This document shows, one piece after another, positions 22,604 to 30,608 of a stretch of DNA of 64,000 nt. The position numbers and the translations under genes are program-made. Position 1 is the first letter of the stretch, and each line of letters begins with the position of its first letter. Origin of the DNA: Rickettsiales bacterium (lineage in GTDB: Bacteria > Pseudomonadota > Alphaproteobacteria > Rickettsiales > SXRF01); NCBI GenBank assembly GCA_025464625.1, contig JAOAUZ010000001.1, forward strand, positions 37,183 to 101,182. The letters are read 5' to 3'. The notes under the pieces are model-generated. The model did not search any database. It had not been told where the DNA came from and was given only the letters and a program-made list of their open reading frames with translations.

Positions 22604-23617
22604 ATGATGCTTGTGCGGCCTGTTGCTATGTCTGACCACGGTGAGATTCTGTCACTCGCGCATGAGGCTGGTATTGGCATGACTTCGCTGCCAGAAGATG
22701 CTGGCGTTCTTAAATCTAAAATTGCCAATGCTGTTGCTAGTTTTTCTGGTGCAGAAGGGATGAAAGGTGATGAACGCTTTTTATTTGCTCTGGAAGACAC
22801 GGATACAAAAAAACTGGTGGGAACAACAGGTGTAGTGGCGCATGTGGGAATTAAAAATCCGTTTTATTCTTATAAACTTTCCACCATTGTGCAGGCATCG
22901 GATGTTGTAAAAGTTTATTCTTTGCAGCGTGTTTTACATATGGTGAATGATTATACAGGAGCTAGTGAAATCGGTTCTCTGTTTTTGCTTCCGAGCTATA
23001 GGCGTGATGGAATTGGCAAGTTTCTTTCGCGCTCTCGTTATCTGCTGATGGCAGAATTTCCGCGTTTGTTTTCTGATACAGTTATCTCAGAAATTCGTGG
23101 TGTGCAGGATGAAAACGGCGATTCTCCTTTTTATCGTAACCTTGAAGAAAAATTCTTTAAGATGAGTTTTAAGAAGGCTGATTTTATTAATGCCACATGT
23201 GGTGGGCAGTTTATCAGCGATCTGATGCCAAAATATCCGATTTATGTGAGTCTGCTCGATGAAAAAGCGCAGGAAGTTATCGGTGTTCCTCTGGAAGCAT
23301 CGAAACCAGCTTTGCATTTGTTGGAAAATGAAGGATTCCGTTTTCAGGGCTATATTGATGTGTTTGACGCAGGTCCTACGATGCAGGCTGACAGGGGGCA
23401 GATTCGTACTATACGCAAAAGTAAACGTGCGGAAATAAGTGAAATAAAACCATTGGCGGGTGCTAAGAGATATATGATTGCCACTACTAAACTTTCCAAT
23501 TTTTGTGTTGGTCTTGCCGAGTTGGAAGAAAACAAAAATGGCGTTTGTATTTCTCCTGATGTGGCAGGGGCTATGCGCTTACAAGTTGGTGATGTTGTGA
23601 GGTTTATAGAATTATAA
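22604..23617 (+). CDS. astA: Arginine N-succinyltransferase
   Basis: 337-residue enzyme that transfers succinate from succinyl-CoA to arginine, the first step of the AST pathway. The GNAT-like core shows EIGSLFLLPSYRRDGIGKFL and the family-specific FYRNLEEKFFKMSFKKADFI and SLLDEKAQEVIGVP. It begins 15 bp after the aminotransferase gene. The remaining AST genes (astB, astD, astE) are not in this window, so the pathway is either scattered or incomplete. Confidence 0.92.
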   Translation: MMLVRPVAMSDHGEILSLAHEAGIGMTSLPEDAGVLKSKIANAVASFSGAEGMKGDERFLFALEDTDTKKLVGTTGVVAHVGIKNPFYSYKLSTIVQASDVVKVYSLQRVLHMVNDYTGASEIGSLFLLPSYRRDGIGKFLSRSRYLLMAEFPRLFSDTVISEIRGVQDENGDSPFYRNLEEKFFKMSFKKADFINATCGGQFISDLMPKYPIYVSLLDEKAQEVIGVPLEASKPALHLLENEGFRFQGYIDVFDAGPTMQADRGQIRTIRKSKRAEISEIKPLAGAKRYMIATTKLSNFCVGLAELEENKNGVCISPDVAGAMRLQVGDVVRFIEL

Positions 23618-23622
23618 AGGTA

Positions 23623-23705
23623 TGTCATTTCGAGTGAAACGAGAAATCTTTTCTTTATAAACCAATCTATTTTATAAAGATCCCTCGACTACGCTCGGGA
23701 TGACA
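23623..23705. repeat. Family A dispersed palindromic repeat, copy 3
   Basis: TGTCATTTCGAGTGAAACGA at the left, CGACTACGCTCGGGATGACA at the right. Lies just after astA. Confidence 0.85.
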
Positions 23706-23777
23706 TAAATATTTTTCGAATAAAGCTAGACCGCCTGCAATAGTGGTAGTAAAACTGTTGCTACAATATTCGTTTTA

Positions 23778-23863
23778 TTGTCATCTCGAATGAGCAAAGC
23801 GATATGAGAGATCCTTGCAGTTGATTTATAATGCAAAGATCCCTCGGCAAGCTCGGGATGACA
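23778..23863. repeat. Family A dispersed palindromic repeat, copy 4
   Basis: TTGTCATCTCGAATGAGCAA at the left and CCTCGGCAAGCTCGGGATGA at the right. It is the second family A copy in the 280-bp astA-exbB gap, 72 bp after the previous one. Confidence 0.85.
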
Positions 23864-23897
23864 GATATTGCTACACACGGTTTAGGCGGAGAAGATT

Positions 23898-24704
23898 ATG
23901 CAGGATTTTTCTATTTTTAATAAAGGTGGTTTTGTTATGTACGCACTGGCGATGTTGTCGGTGTATGCTATTGCTGTGATTGCTTTCAAAATATGGCAGT
24001 TCAGGAAATCAAATGTTTTTGACCGCAAATTTATCGAGCCAGTTCTGCGCGATATTAAACAGGGGGATCGCTCGCAGGCAACCAAAACCCTAGAAACAAT
24101 TAGAGGGCCTGTGGCGCGGATTATGCGCGTGACATTTGAATGTGTGGCTAATCGTGAAATGTCGCAAAAAAGCAAAGAGGCGGAAATAACCCGTGTTGGC
24201 TCGGCTGATATACGCTATTTGGAGGCGCATCTGCGTGGCTTAGAAATGACAGCGATGATTGCTCCGCTTATGGGCTTGCTTGGCACTGTTATAGGGATGA
24301 TAAACTCGTTTTCCAAATTAAGTTCGGCAGGTACACATGTTGACCCAACCATTCTGGCGGGCGGTATCTGGGAGGCGTTGCTTACTACTGCTGGCGGTCT
24401 TGCGGTTGCTATACCTGCTCTTGCTGCCCATTATATTTTGGACGGTGTAATTGAAAAAGTGCGGGCAACGATGAAGGATGTAACAGTTCAGATTCTTGCG
24501 CTTGAGGATGAATTCCGTCGTAATGAACGCTTGCTTGCTATTGAACAAGCAAAAAAAGCTGAAGAAGAACGGCGCAAGCTTGAAGAGGAAATGAAAAAAC
24601 AAAATGCTAAAGCCGAAGCAGAGGTTGCAGAGGTTAGAAATAATGCACCGAAGAAAATGTCGACGTTGCATTTGTTGAGTCCTAAATATTCGGGTGGGAG
24701 TTAG
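23898..24704 (+). CDS. exbB: ExbB/TolQ/MotA-family proton channel protein
   Basis: 268-residue inner-membrane proton-channel subunit that powers TonB-dependent uptake. It has the three-span layout: an N-terminal span (about 13-32), then the pair around MIAPLMGLLGTVIGMINSFS and EALLTTAGGLAVAIPALAAH. The glycine-rich MGLLGTVIGM and TTAGGLAVAIP motifs are family hallmarks. The C-terminal tail is charged and probably coiled-coil (Lys/Glu-rich, 210-255). Two exbD genes and a tonB gene follow. Confidence 0.92.
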   Translation: MQDFSIFNKGGFVMYALAMLSVYAIAVIAFKIWQFRKSNVFDRKFIEPVLRDIKQGDRSQATKTLETIRGPVARIMRVTFECVANREMSQKSKEAEITRVGSADIRYLEAHLRGLEMTAMIAPLMGLLGTVIGMINSFSKLSSAGTHVDPTILAGGIWEALLTTAGGLAVAIPALAAHYILDGVIEKVRATMKDVTVQILALEDEFRRNERLLAIEQAKKAEEERRKLEEEMKKQNAKAEAEVAEVRNNAPKKMSTLHLLSPKYSGGS

Positions 24705-24707
24705 TTG

Positions 24708-24799
24708 TTGTCATCCTGAACGCAGCCGAAGGCGAAGTGAAGGATCTGGTCATTATTTGTACGAGATCCTTCAGTCGCTACGCTCCTTCAGGATGACAA
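24708..24799. repeat. Family A-type palindromic repeat, copy 5
   Basis: TTGTCATCCTGAACGCAGCC at the left; CTACGCTCCTTCAGGATGAC at the right. It sits inside the exbB-exbD operon, so it must be read through if the four genes are co-transcribed. Confidence 0.82.
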
Positions 24800-24820
24800 T
24801 GTTAATGTTAATAGGAAAAT

Positions 24821-25264
24821 ATGGAATTTGAACGTACACCGCGCCGTAGTTTGAATCTGCCACTCACGCCACTTATTGACGTGGTGTTTATCCTTATTAT
24901 CTTTTTCATGTTGACCACTTCGTTTTTGAATATTGAATCGCTGGAATTGATGCTGCCATCTGCTGGGAAAGTGTCAGACAAAAAAGAGGTGACGCATATA
25001 TTCATTCGTGAAAATGGGGATATGATTCTCGGTAAGCGTGATGTTAATCCTGAAGAATTGAGCGAAACACTGGTGCGCCTTTTTTCGCAGGATCCGTCTT
25101 CTCCTGTGATGCTACTCACGGCTGAAGGTGTGACTATGCAGCAGCTAGTTGCGGTTATGGATAGGGTGAAGGGTGCTGGTGGCAGAAGTTTATTGGTGCG
25201 GAAATGGGTTGCCGCCGTTGAGCATGAGGCAGATTCTTCCACACCGTCCGAAACAAGCCAATAG
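24821..25264 (+). CDS. exbD: ExbD/TolR-family protein, first copy
   Basis: 147-residue bitopic partner of ExbB. After a short cytoplasmic segment comes LPLTPLIDVVFILIIFFMLT, the single span with the conserved proton-relay Asp in PLIDVVF. The periplasmic domain follows (IFIRENGDMILGKRDVNPEE). It lies 17 bp before the second ExbD gene; two different ExbD proteins may form a heterodimer in the channel pore. Confidence 0.92.
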   Translation: MEFERTPRRSLNLPLTPLIDVVFILIIFFMLTTSFLNIESLELMLPSAGKVSDKKEVTHIFIRENGDMILGKRDVNPEELSETLVRLFSQDPSSPVMLLTAEGVTMQQLVAVMDRVKGAGGRSLLVRKWVAAVEHEADSSTPSETSQ

Positions 25265-25280
25265 ATAGGATAGAAGGGAT

Positions 25281-25703
25281 ATGGATTTTCAACGCACGCG
25301 CAGAAAAAAACTGGAAATCAGCCTGATACCACTGATTGACGTATCAATGTTTCTGTTGATTTTTTTCATGGTTACGGGAACTGTTGAAAAATTTGATTTG
25401 ATACCAATTGATCCGCCAGTTTCACGGCATGGGAACATGATGGATGAAGGGCATATATTGGTTCTTCTCGGCAGCCATGATGAGATTATTTTAGGTGATG
25501 AAATTGTGACAATGGAAGAAATGAAAGAAAAACTCCGACCAGAATTAACCGCCAATCCGCTTAAGGTTGTTACTGTTAAGGCAGATGCTGTTGCACCCGC
25601 CAACCGCATGATAGAGGTGATGGACGCGATTAAAGCTGCTGGTGGTCGCCATCTTTCGGTGCTTACGCAGTCTGTTGCGAAGGTGGGGAAGGATAACCAG
25701 TAG
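25281..25703 (+). CDS. exbD: ExbD/TolR-family protein, second copy
   Basis: 140-residue ExbD with SLIPLIDVSMFLLIFFMVTG as its membrane span, again with the conserved Asp. Its periplasmic part (ILVLLGSHDEIILGDEIVTM) differs clearly from the first copy, so this is not a recent duplication. Next gene, tonB, starts 2 bp after the stop. Confidence 0.92.
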   Translation: MDFQRTRRKKLEISLIPLIDVSMFLLIFFMVTGTVEKFDLIPIDPPVSRHGNMMDEGHILVLLGSHDEIILGDEIVTMEEMKEKLRPELTANPLKVVTVKADAVAPANRMIEVMDAIKAAGGRHLSVLTQSVAKVGKDNQ

Positions 25704-25705
25704 TT

Positions 25706-26491
25706 ATGGCTGTTATTTCAAAAGCATCATCATTGGAATATCTTGGTCGCCAGCATTTCATGGCGATGTTTGTTATGGCTATTATTCTGCATATTCTGGC
25801 ATTGTTGGGAATAAGCGCCATACCGCGAGTGCGGATTATTGATATTCCAATTCATGCTATGAATATCAGGCTTGGCGATAGTGATGTACAGATTGTGCAG
25901 GAAGATGAATCAGCTTATCCGCAGCCAACAGTAGATAATGCTAATTCCGCGCAATTGGAATCTGCTATGACAAAAATGATCCGCAAACCAGTTAAAGAAA
26001 AGGTCGAAAAACCACCGACTCCAGCTCCGCGTGTGAATAAAATTGTTGCTCCGACCATTGAAAAAACTGCTCCACAAAATCAGGTATCACCAGAAAAGTC
26101 TGACTCTCCACGCCAGTTTGTGCGTTACATGCCTGCTGAAAAAACAGCCGAAAAGAAAGATGGTACTGGGATTGGAAATAGTGTTGCTAGTAGTGCTGCA
26201 ATTAAATCACGTTATGAGCAAACTATTTCACTGTGGATTCAGAAGTTTAAATTATATCCTGAAAGTGCGCGGGCGCAAGGAATGGAAGGCAGCACCGTTG
26301 TTCGCATCAGAATTGATAGGCGTGGCAACATTCGTTATAGCGGATTAGAAGGCAACACAGGGTATGAAGAGTTGGATCGCGCTGCCCTTGACATGGTGCG
26401 TCGCGCTAATCCTGTTCCCGCTGTGCCTGATGGATATCCAGAAGGGGAAATGTTTGAGTTTCTTATACCTGTGAATTTTGAAATTAAGTAA
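25706..26491 (+). CDS. tonB: TonB-family energy transducer
   Basis: 261 residues: an N-terminal membrane anchor (HFMAMFVMAIILHILALLG, about 19-37), a Pro/Lys-rich periplasm-spanning stretch (about 95-130, EKVEKPPTPAPRVNK), and the C-terminal TonB domain (LYPESARAQGMEGSTVVRIR, then GNIRYSGLEGNTGYEELDRA). It transmits proton-motive force to outer-membrane receptors. Last gene of the exbB-exbD-exbD-tonB operon. No TonB-dependent receptor is in the window, so the cargo is unknown. Confidence 0.9.
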   Translation: MAVISKASSLEYLGRQHFMAMFVMAIILHILALLGISAIPRVRIIDIPIHAMNIRLGDSDVQIVQEDESAYPQPTVDNANSAQLESAMTKMIRKPVKEKVEKPPTPAPRVNKIVAPTIEKTAPQNQVSPEKSDSPRQFVRYMPAEKTAEKKDGTGIGNSVASSAAIKSRYEQTISLWIQKFKLYPESARAQGMEGSTVVRIRIDRRGNIRYSGLEGNTGYEELDRAALDMVRRANPVPAVPDGYPEGEMFEFLIPVNFEIK

Positions 26492-26522
26492 GTGAATCTT
26501 GCTGGATACGAATTTTCAGATT

Positions 26523-26625
26523 TTGTCATACTGAGCGTAGCGAAGTATCTCATCTATCCACAAGGAGATTCTTCGGCTTCCTCCTACGCCAAGGCTTCGG
26601 AGGACAGGTTGCCTCAGAATGACAA
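26523..26625. repeat. Family A-type palindromic repeat, copy 6 (long form)
   Basis: TTGTCATACTGAGCGTAGCG at the left, TTGCCTCAGAATGACAA at the right. It has an extra interior segment (CCTCCTACGCCAAGGCTTCG, then GAGGACAGG) also present in the copy at 49955-50055. Confidence 0.82.
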
Positions 26626-26656
26626 TACATAGGATGTGTAATAATTAGAAAGCTTG

Positions 26657-27568
26657 ATGATGCAGCAACCTATTATTGTTTTGGGAAAAAATGGACAGCT
26701 TGGACGTGCGCTGACAGAACAACTCGGCGACGTTGCATTGGCTTTTGGCAGGCAGGAGGTTAATCTCGCTGCGCCAGATTTTATCCAGAAACTTTCAATC
26801 TGTGTTGGTGACAGGAAATGTTCCGCGCTGATTAATGCAACTGCTTATACGCAGGTGGATAAGGCAGAGGGTGAGGGCAGAGATGAAGTGTTCCACATCA
26901 ATTCTTGGGCGGTTCGCTCTCTGGCAAAATGGTGTGCTGAAAGAAAAATTCCTTTGGTTCATGTCTCCACCGATTATGTTTTTGACGGCAGTGGTGATAG
27001 ACCGTGGTGTGAAGATGATAAAACAAATCCTCTTAATGTTTATGGAAAAAGTAAAGCAGAGGGTGAGCAGACTGCTCTTGATGCTGGCGGTGATGTGCTG
27101 ATATTTCGCACTTCTTGGGTGTTTGATGAAAAAGGAAAGAATTTTTTTACGACAATACTCAGGTTGCTGCATGAAAAAAAGTCATTGAATGTAATTGCGG
27201 ATCAATATGGTGCGCCAACCTATGCAGGGCATCTGGCAGCAGCCATTATCTCCGCGCTGGATAAGGCTGTGAGCCTTGAGAAATTTCCCAGAGGTATTTA
27301 TCATTTATGCGCTGGCGGGCAGACAAGCTGGCATGAATTTGCAAGAGAGATTTTTACACTTGCCAGAGCCATAGATTCGAGCATTATCTGTGATGAAATA
27401 AATCCAATTCCCGCTTCAGAGTATCCGCTGCCCGCAAAACGACCATATAACTCGCGGCTGGATTGCAGCAAGGCAGAAAAGATATTGGGTGTGACACTGC
27501 CAGCGTGGGAAGAAGGATTAAACATAGCTATAAGAAAATATTACTTAGGTAGGTTCTATGCAGATTAG
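26657..27568 (+). CDS. rfbD: dTDP-4-dehydrorhamnose reductase
   Basis: Last enzyme of dTDP-L-rhamnose synthesis. The extended SDR fold shows the N-terminal GKNGQLGRAL, INATAYTQVDKAE, the catalytic HVSTDYVFDGSGDRPW and YGKSKAEGE (Tyr and Lys), and FRTSWVFDEKGKNF. The start is ATG at 26657 (a TTG at 26654 is rejected; an ATG at 26660 is possible). The stop overlaps rfbC by 11 bp. The first two pathway genes, rfbA and rfbB, are not in the window. Confidence 0.92.
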   Translation: MMQQPIIVLGKNGQLGRALTEQLGDVALAFGRQEVNLAAPDFIQKLSICVGDRKCSALINATAYTQVDKAEGEGRDEVFHINSWAVRSLAKWCAERKIPLVHVSTDYVFDGSGDRPWCEDDKTNPLNVYGKSKAEGEQTALDAGGDVLIFRTSWVFDEKGKNFFTTILRLLHEKKSLNVIADQYGAPTYAGHLAAAIISALDKAVSLEKFPRGIYHLCAGGQTSWHEFAREIFTLARAIDSSIICDEINPIPASEYPLPAKRPYNSRLDCSKAEKILGVTLPAWEEGLNIAIRKYYLGRFYAD

Positions 27569-28121
27569 TGATTGTGAAATAAGCGGACTTAAGGTCGTGC
27601 AGCTAAAAATACATGGCGATAGCCGTGGGTTTTTTGTTGAACGGTTTAATGAACAGAAATTCGCAGAAGCTGGACTGCCGACGAAATTTGTGCAGGATAA
27701 CCATTCACGCTCTGCCGCGGGAATATTGCGCGGGCTGCATTTTCAGCATACACCAGCGCAGGGAAAATTGGTTGGTGTGGTGCGTGGTCGGGTGTGGGAT
27801 GTTGTGGTTGATGTTCGCCCTGAATCAAAAACATTCGGACAGCATTTTGGTTTGGAATTATCCGCAGAAAATGGAAAATTATTATGGATTCCCGCAGGAT
27901 TTGCACATGGATTTTGTGTGCTGGGCGATGAACCTGCCGATATGCTGTATAAGGTGACAGAGTTTTATAATGCTGCGGGCGAGGCTGGCATTCGTTATGA
28001 TGACCGCGAGCTGGCTATTAACTGGCCAATTAAAAACCCGATTATTTCTGACCGTGACAGGCAGCTTGCAAGTTGGGCGGAATGTTGTAAAAATATTCCG
28101 AATATGGAGGCGAGAGCATGA
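27558..28121 (+). CDS. rfbC: dTDP-4-dehydrorhamnose 3,5-epimerase
   Basis: 187-residue cupin-type epimerase for rhamnose in surface polysaccharide. Motifs: GDSRGFFVERFNEQKF, QDNHSRSAAGILRGLHFQ (catalytic His), GRVWDVVVDVRPESKTFGQH, and WIPAGFAHGFCVL. It overlaps both rfbD (11 bp) and the downstream glycosyltransferase gene (4 bp), so the three are one translation-coupled operon. Confidence 0.95.
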   Translation: MQISDCEISGLKVVQLKIHGDSRGFFVERFNEQKFAEAGLPTKFVQDNHSRSAAGILRGLHFQHTPAQGKLVGVVRGRVWDVVVDVRPESKTFGQHFGLELSAENGKLLWIPAGFAHGFCVLGDEPADMLYKVTEFYNAAGEAGIRYDDRELAINWPIKNPIISDRDRQLASWAECCKNIPNMEARA

Positions 28122-29959
28122 GTTTGTGTAGCGTTATAATTGTTGCAAGGCACGGTGGGTGGCGTTTCTTTGCTACAATTGAAAGCGTTCTTTCGCAGAA
28201 ACAGCTTGGCGAACTTATTATTGTTGATAACGGCAACGCGCCAGATGTGATTTCACGCCTGCAACAGCTTAGTCTTTCTGACCCACGCCTCAAGATGGTT
28301 CAGGTGCGCGGGAATATTAATTTTGCCAAGGGCTGTAATATCGCAGCGAGGCAGGCAACATCAGAATATTTATTATTGCTTAAATCGGGATATTTGCTAC
28401 CGCCAGATGCTCTGTTGGGGCTTGTTTCCGTGCTGGAGACAGAGAAAAAAGCTATGCTCAGTAGTGGCGTGGTGCAGAATTATGATGGTAGCAGGCATAC
28501 GCTTTTCCGCACTCATATAATCACCCCAAAAACCACGTTTTTTGATATAATCGGGGTTAATGCGTGGAAGCGGAGAAAAGTTTCTGGCTCTGAAAAATCT
28601 ACTGAGCAAAATACTCAGCAAAAACACTTGTTTGAAGTGGCAGCTGTTTCCAGCGCGTGCATGTGTGTGCGGGCGGGTGATTACAAAAAACTCGGCGGGC
28701 TGGATGAGGAATTTTTTCCGCAGGATGAAGAGCTGGATTTCAGCCTGCGCGTGCAGCAAATTGGGGGCAGGGTTTTGTGTCTTCCTTCTGTCAAAATCAC
28801 GCGCCTTCCAACAGGTTATGACAAGAGGATTCCCGTTGCCCAGCAATCACGCGAGGCAAAAAATATTATCCGCTATCTGAATAAATTTTTTTCGGCACAT
28901 CAGCCAATCGGCACACTGTTTTTCCTTAATATCCTCATCATGCTGCGCCTGACATTTAAGGTTATCGGCAGCGGTTTTCTTGAGTTTTTTCAGGATGCAC
29001 GCTCAGTCCCGAATAATGTTGCAGCAAAGCGTTTGGTGCTGCTTGCGCTTGGTTCGGTTGATGTCCCTAAAACTGAACAATTGGCGAAAAGGATTGTGCT
29101 TGTTACAGGCGCAACCAGCCAGACTGGGCTTTGTGTGATTCGCCGTTTGATTGCCTCTGGTGCTGCGGTGCTGGCAATAACTAAAAAAGATGAGATTCCT
29201 TTTCGTCATCCAAGTTTGCTGTGGATGAAAAAAGATTTGACCAGCCCTACTTTTAGCCTTGATGATTATTGTGTGGATGCGGTGGTGCATTGCGCGCCTT
29301 TGTGGCAGCTTCCTCCGCTGCTTCCTATTATGCATAGTGCGGAAGCAAAGCGTATTATTGCCTTTAGTTCTACATTGGTATTTTCCAAATCGCTTTCTGC
29401 CAATGATTTTGAAAAAGATTTTGTCGCTAAATTACAAAATTCAGAAAGTGTTCTGGCAGAAAAATGTTCTGCTTTCGGGATGCGCCATACTATTTTCCGT
29501 CCAACGCAGGTTTATGGTGTGGGGCTTGATTTGGGTATAACCAATATTGCCAAAATCATCCGCCGTTTTGGTCTGATGTTTGTCTATCCACCTGCCTTTG
29601 GGCGTAGGCAGCCTGTGCATGTTGATGATTTGGCGGTAGCGGTGATTAAGGCGATGGATAATGAAACTACTTATGATAGGTCGTATAATCTGAGCGGCGG
29701 AGAAGTGCTTACTTACCGCGAAATGCTGGGGAAATTATTCAAACTATATAAGAAAAAACCTAAGATAATAAACAACACCGCTTTGCCATTTATTCTCGAT
29801 GTTGTTGGTAAAATATCACGCAAGAAACATATTAACGGCGAAATTGCTCGACGGATGAATGATGATTTAGTGTTTTTTCATGATGATGCCGAGCGCGATT
29901 TCGGCTATCACCCGCGCGGATTTCTGACCGCTGGTATTAAGGATATTGAGGGGTTTTAA
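28118..29959 (+). CDS. Fusion of GT2-like glycosyltransferase and extended SDR (epimerase-like) domain
   Basis: 613 residues. Part one, about 1-270, is a GT-A fold family 2 transferase: SVIIVARHGGWRFFATIESV, NINFAKGCNIAARQATSEYL, and GGLDEEFFPQDEELDFSLRV. The usual DxD position reads LLLKSGYLLPPDAL, so the metal-binding Asp pair seems lost. A hydrophobic stretch (about 263-290) may attach it to the membrane. Part two, about 322-613, is a Rossmann-type extended SDR (VLVTGATSQTG; VYGVGLDLG; RQPVHVDDLAVAV), but the Tyr-x3-Lys site is replaced near LQNSESVLAEK. Fused to the rfb genes, it may make or modify a rhamnose-bearing glycan. Whether either half is active is uncertain. Confidence 0.72.
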   Translation: MSLCSVIIVARHGGWRFFATIESVLSQKQLGELIIVDNGNAPDVISRLQQLSLSDPRLKMVQVRGNINFAKGCNIAARQATSEYLLLLKSGYLLPPDALLGLVSVLETEKKAMLSSGVVQNYDGSRHTLFRTHIITPKTTFFDIIGVNAWKRRKVSGSEKSTEQNTQQKHLFEVAAVSSACMCVRAGDYKKLGGLDEEFFPQDEELDFSLRVQQIGGRVLCLPSVKITRLPTGYDKRIPVAQQSREAKNIIRYLNKFFSAHQPIGTLFFLNILIMLRLTFKVIGSGFLEFFQDARSVPNNVAAKRLVLLALGSVDVPKTEQLAKRIVLVTGATSQTGLCVIRRLIASGAAVLAITKKDEIPFRHPSLLWMKKDLTSPTFSLDDYCVDAVVHCAPLWQLPPLLPIMHSAEAKRIIAFSSTLVFSKSLSANDFEKDFVAKLQNSESVLAEKCSAFGMRHTIFRPTQVYGVGLDLGITNIAKIIRRFGLMFVYPPAFGRRQPVHVDDLAVAVIKAMDNETTYDRSYNLSGGEVLTYREMLGKLFKLYKKKPKIINNTALPFILDVVGKISRKKHINGEIARRMNDDLVFFHDDAERDFGYHPRGFLTAGIKDIEGF

Positions 29960-29975
29960 AGCAGGCTTTTAGCTA

Positions 29976-30011
29976 TTGACAATTATATGCATAATGTACA
30001 TAATGCATATA
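29976..30011 (+). promoter_or_regulatory. Promoter with palindromic operator for the phd/parE pair
   Basis: TTGACA at 29976-29981 and CATAAT at 29999-30004 are 17 bp apart. A near-perfect 28-bp palindrome (29984-30011, core TATGCATAATGTACATAATG) covers the -10 region, as expected for autoregulation by a Phd antitoxin. Confidence 0.65.
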
Positions 30012-30039
30012 GTGTATATTAGTTATTTTAGGATAAAAT

Positions 30040-30303
30040 ATGATAAATATTGCAGCTAGGGAAGCAAGGGCTAATTTTGGCGAGTTAATGGACACAGCGC
30101 AGAGAGAGCCTATTTCTATTGAAAAACATGGTCGTTCTGTCGCTATTCTTATGTCAGCGGTAGAATATGAAAATATGAAAATGGAATTATTAAAAGCTAA
30201 AATCCGCGTTGGCTGTGAACAGCTTGATCGTGGCGAATATAGTAAATTATCTGTACAGGATATAATGGAAAAAGCGAAGAAAATTCGTGCGAAAAAAGTA
30301 TAG
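30040..30303 (+). CDS. Phd/YefM-family antitoxin
   Basis: 87 residues with the Phd fold start (MINIAAREARANFGELMDTA, then EPISIEKHGRSVAILMSAVE) that dimerises and binds DNA, and a Lys-rich C-terminal helix that should wrap the toxin. It neutralises the downstream ParE-like toxin and should repress its own promoter through the palindrome at 29984-30011. Overlaps the toxin gene by 17 bp. Confidence 0.88.
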   Translation: MINIAAREARANFGELMDTAQREPISIEKHGRSVAILMSAVEYENMKMELLKAKIRVGCEQLDRGEYSKLSVQDIMEKAKKIRAKKV

Positions 30304-30589
30304 ATTATCTCTTCAAGCCGAGCAAGATTTGCTCGAAATTTTTCTGTTCGGAATAGAAAATTGGGGACAGAAACAGGCTGATGAATATGTAAACGAACTA
30401 TCTTCTTCTTTTGAATTGTTGGCAAAAAATTCTGATATTGGTTTGATTCGTTCTGAATTGTATGATGGCATACGGAGCTTTGTCAGTGGTTCTCATATAA
30501 TATTTTATAGAAAACTAGATGCAATTATTGAAATATCTACAATACTTCATCAAAAAGCAGATGTTAAATCTAAGTTCGAAAGTCATTGA
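30287..30589 (+). CDS. RelE/ParE-family toxin
   Basis: 100 residues with the ParE-type pattern LSLQAEQDLLEIFLFGIENWG, ADEYVNELSSSFELLAKN, IRSFVSGSHIIFYRKLDAII and a C-terminal ILHQKAD. ParE toxins poison DNA gyrase, RelE toxins cut mRNA; the aligned features favour ParE, but I cannot separate them reliably. GTG start inside the antitoxin gene, so the two are translation-coupled. Confidence 0.85.
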   Translation: MRKKYRLSLQAEQDLLEIFLFGIENWGQKQADEYVNELSSSFELLAKNSDIGLIRSELYDGIRSFVSGSHIIFYRKLDAIIEISTILHQKADVKSKFESH

Positions 30590-30608
30590 TGGGTTTTAGT
30601 TGATTCCG

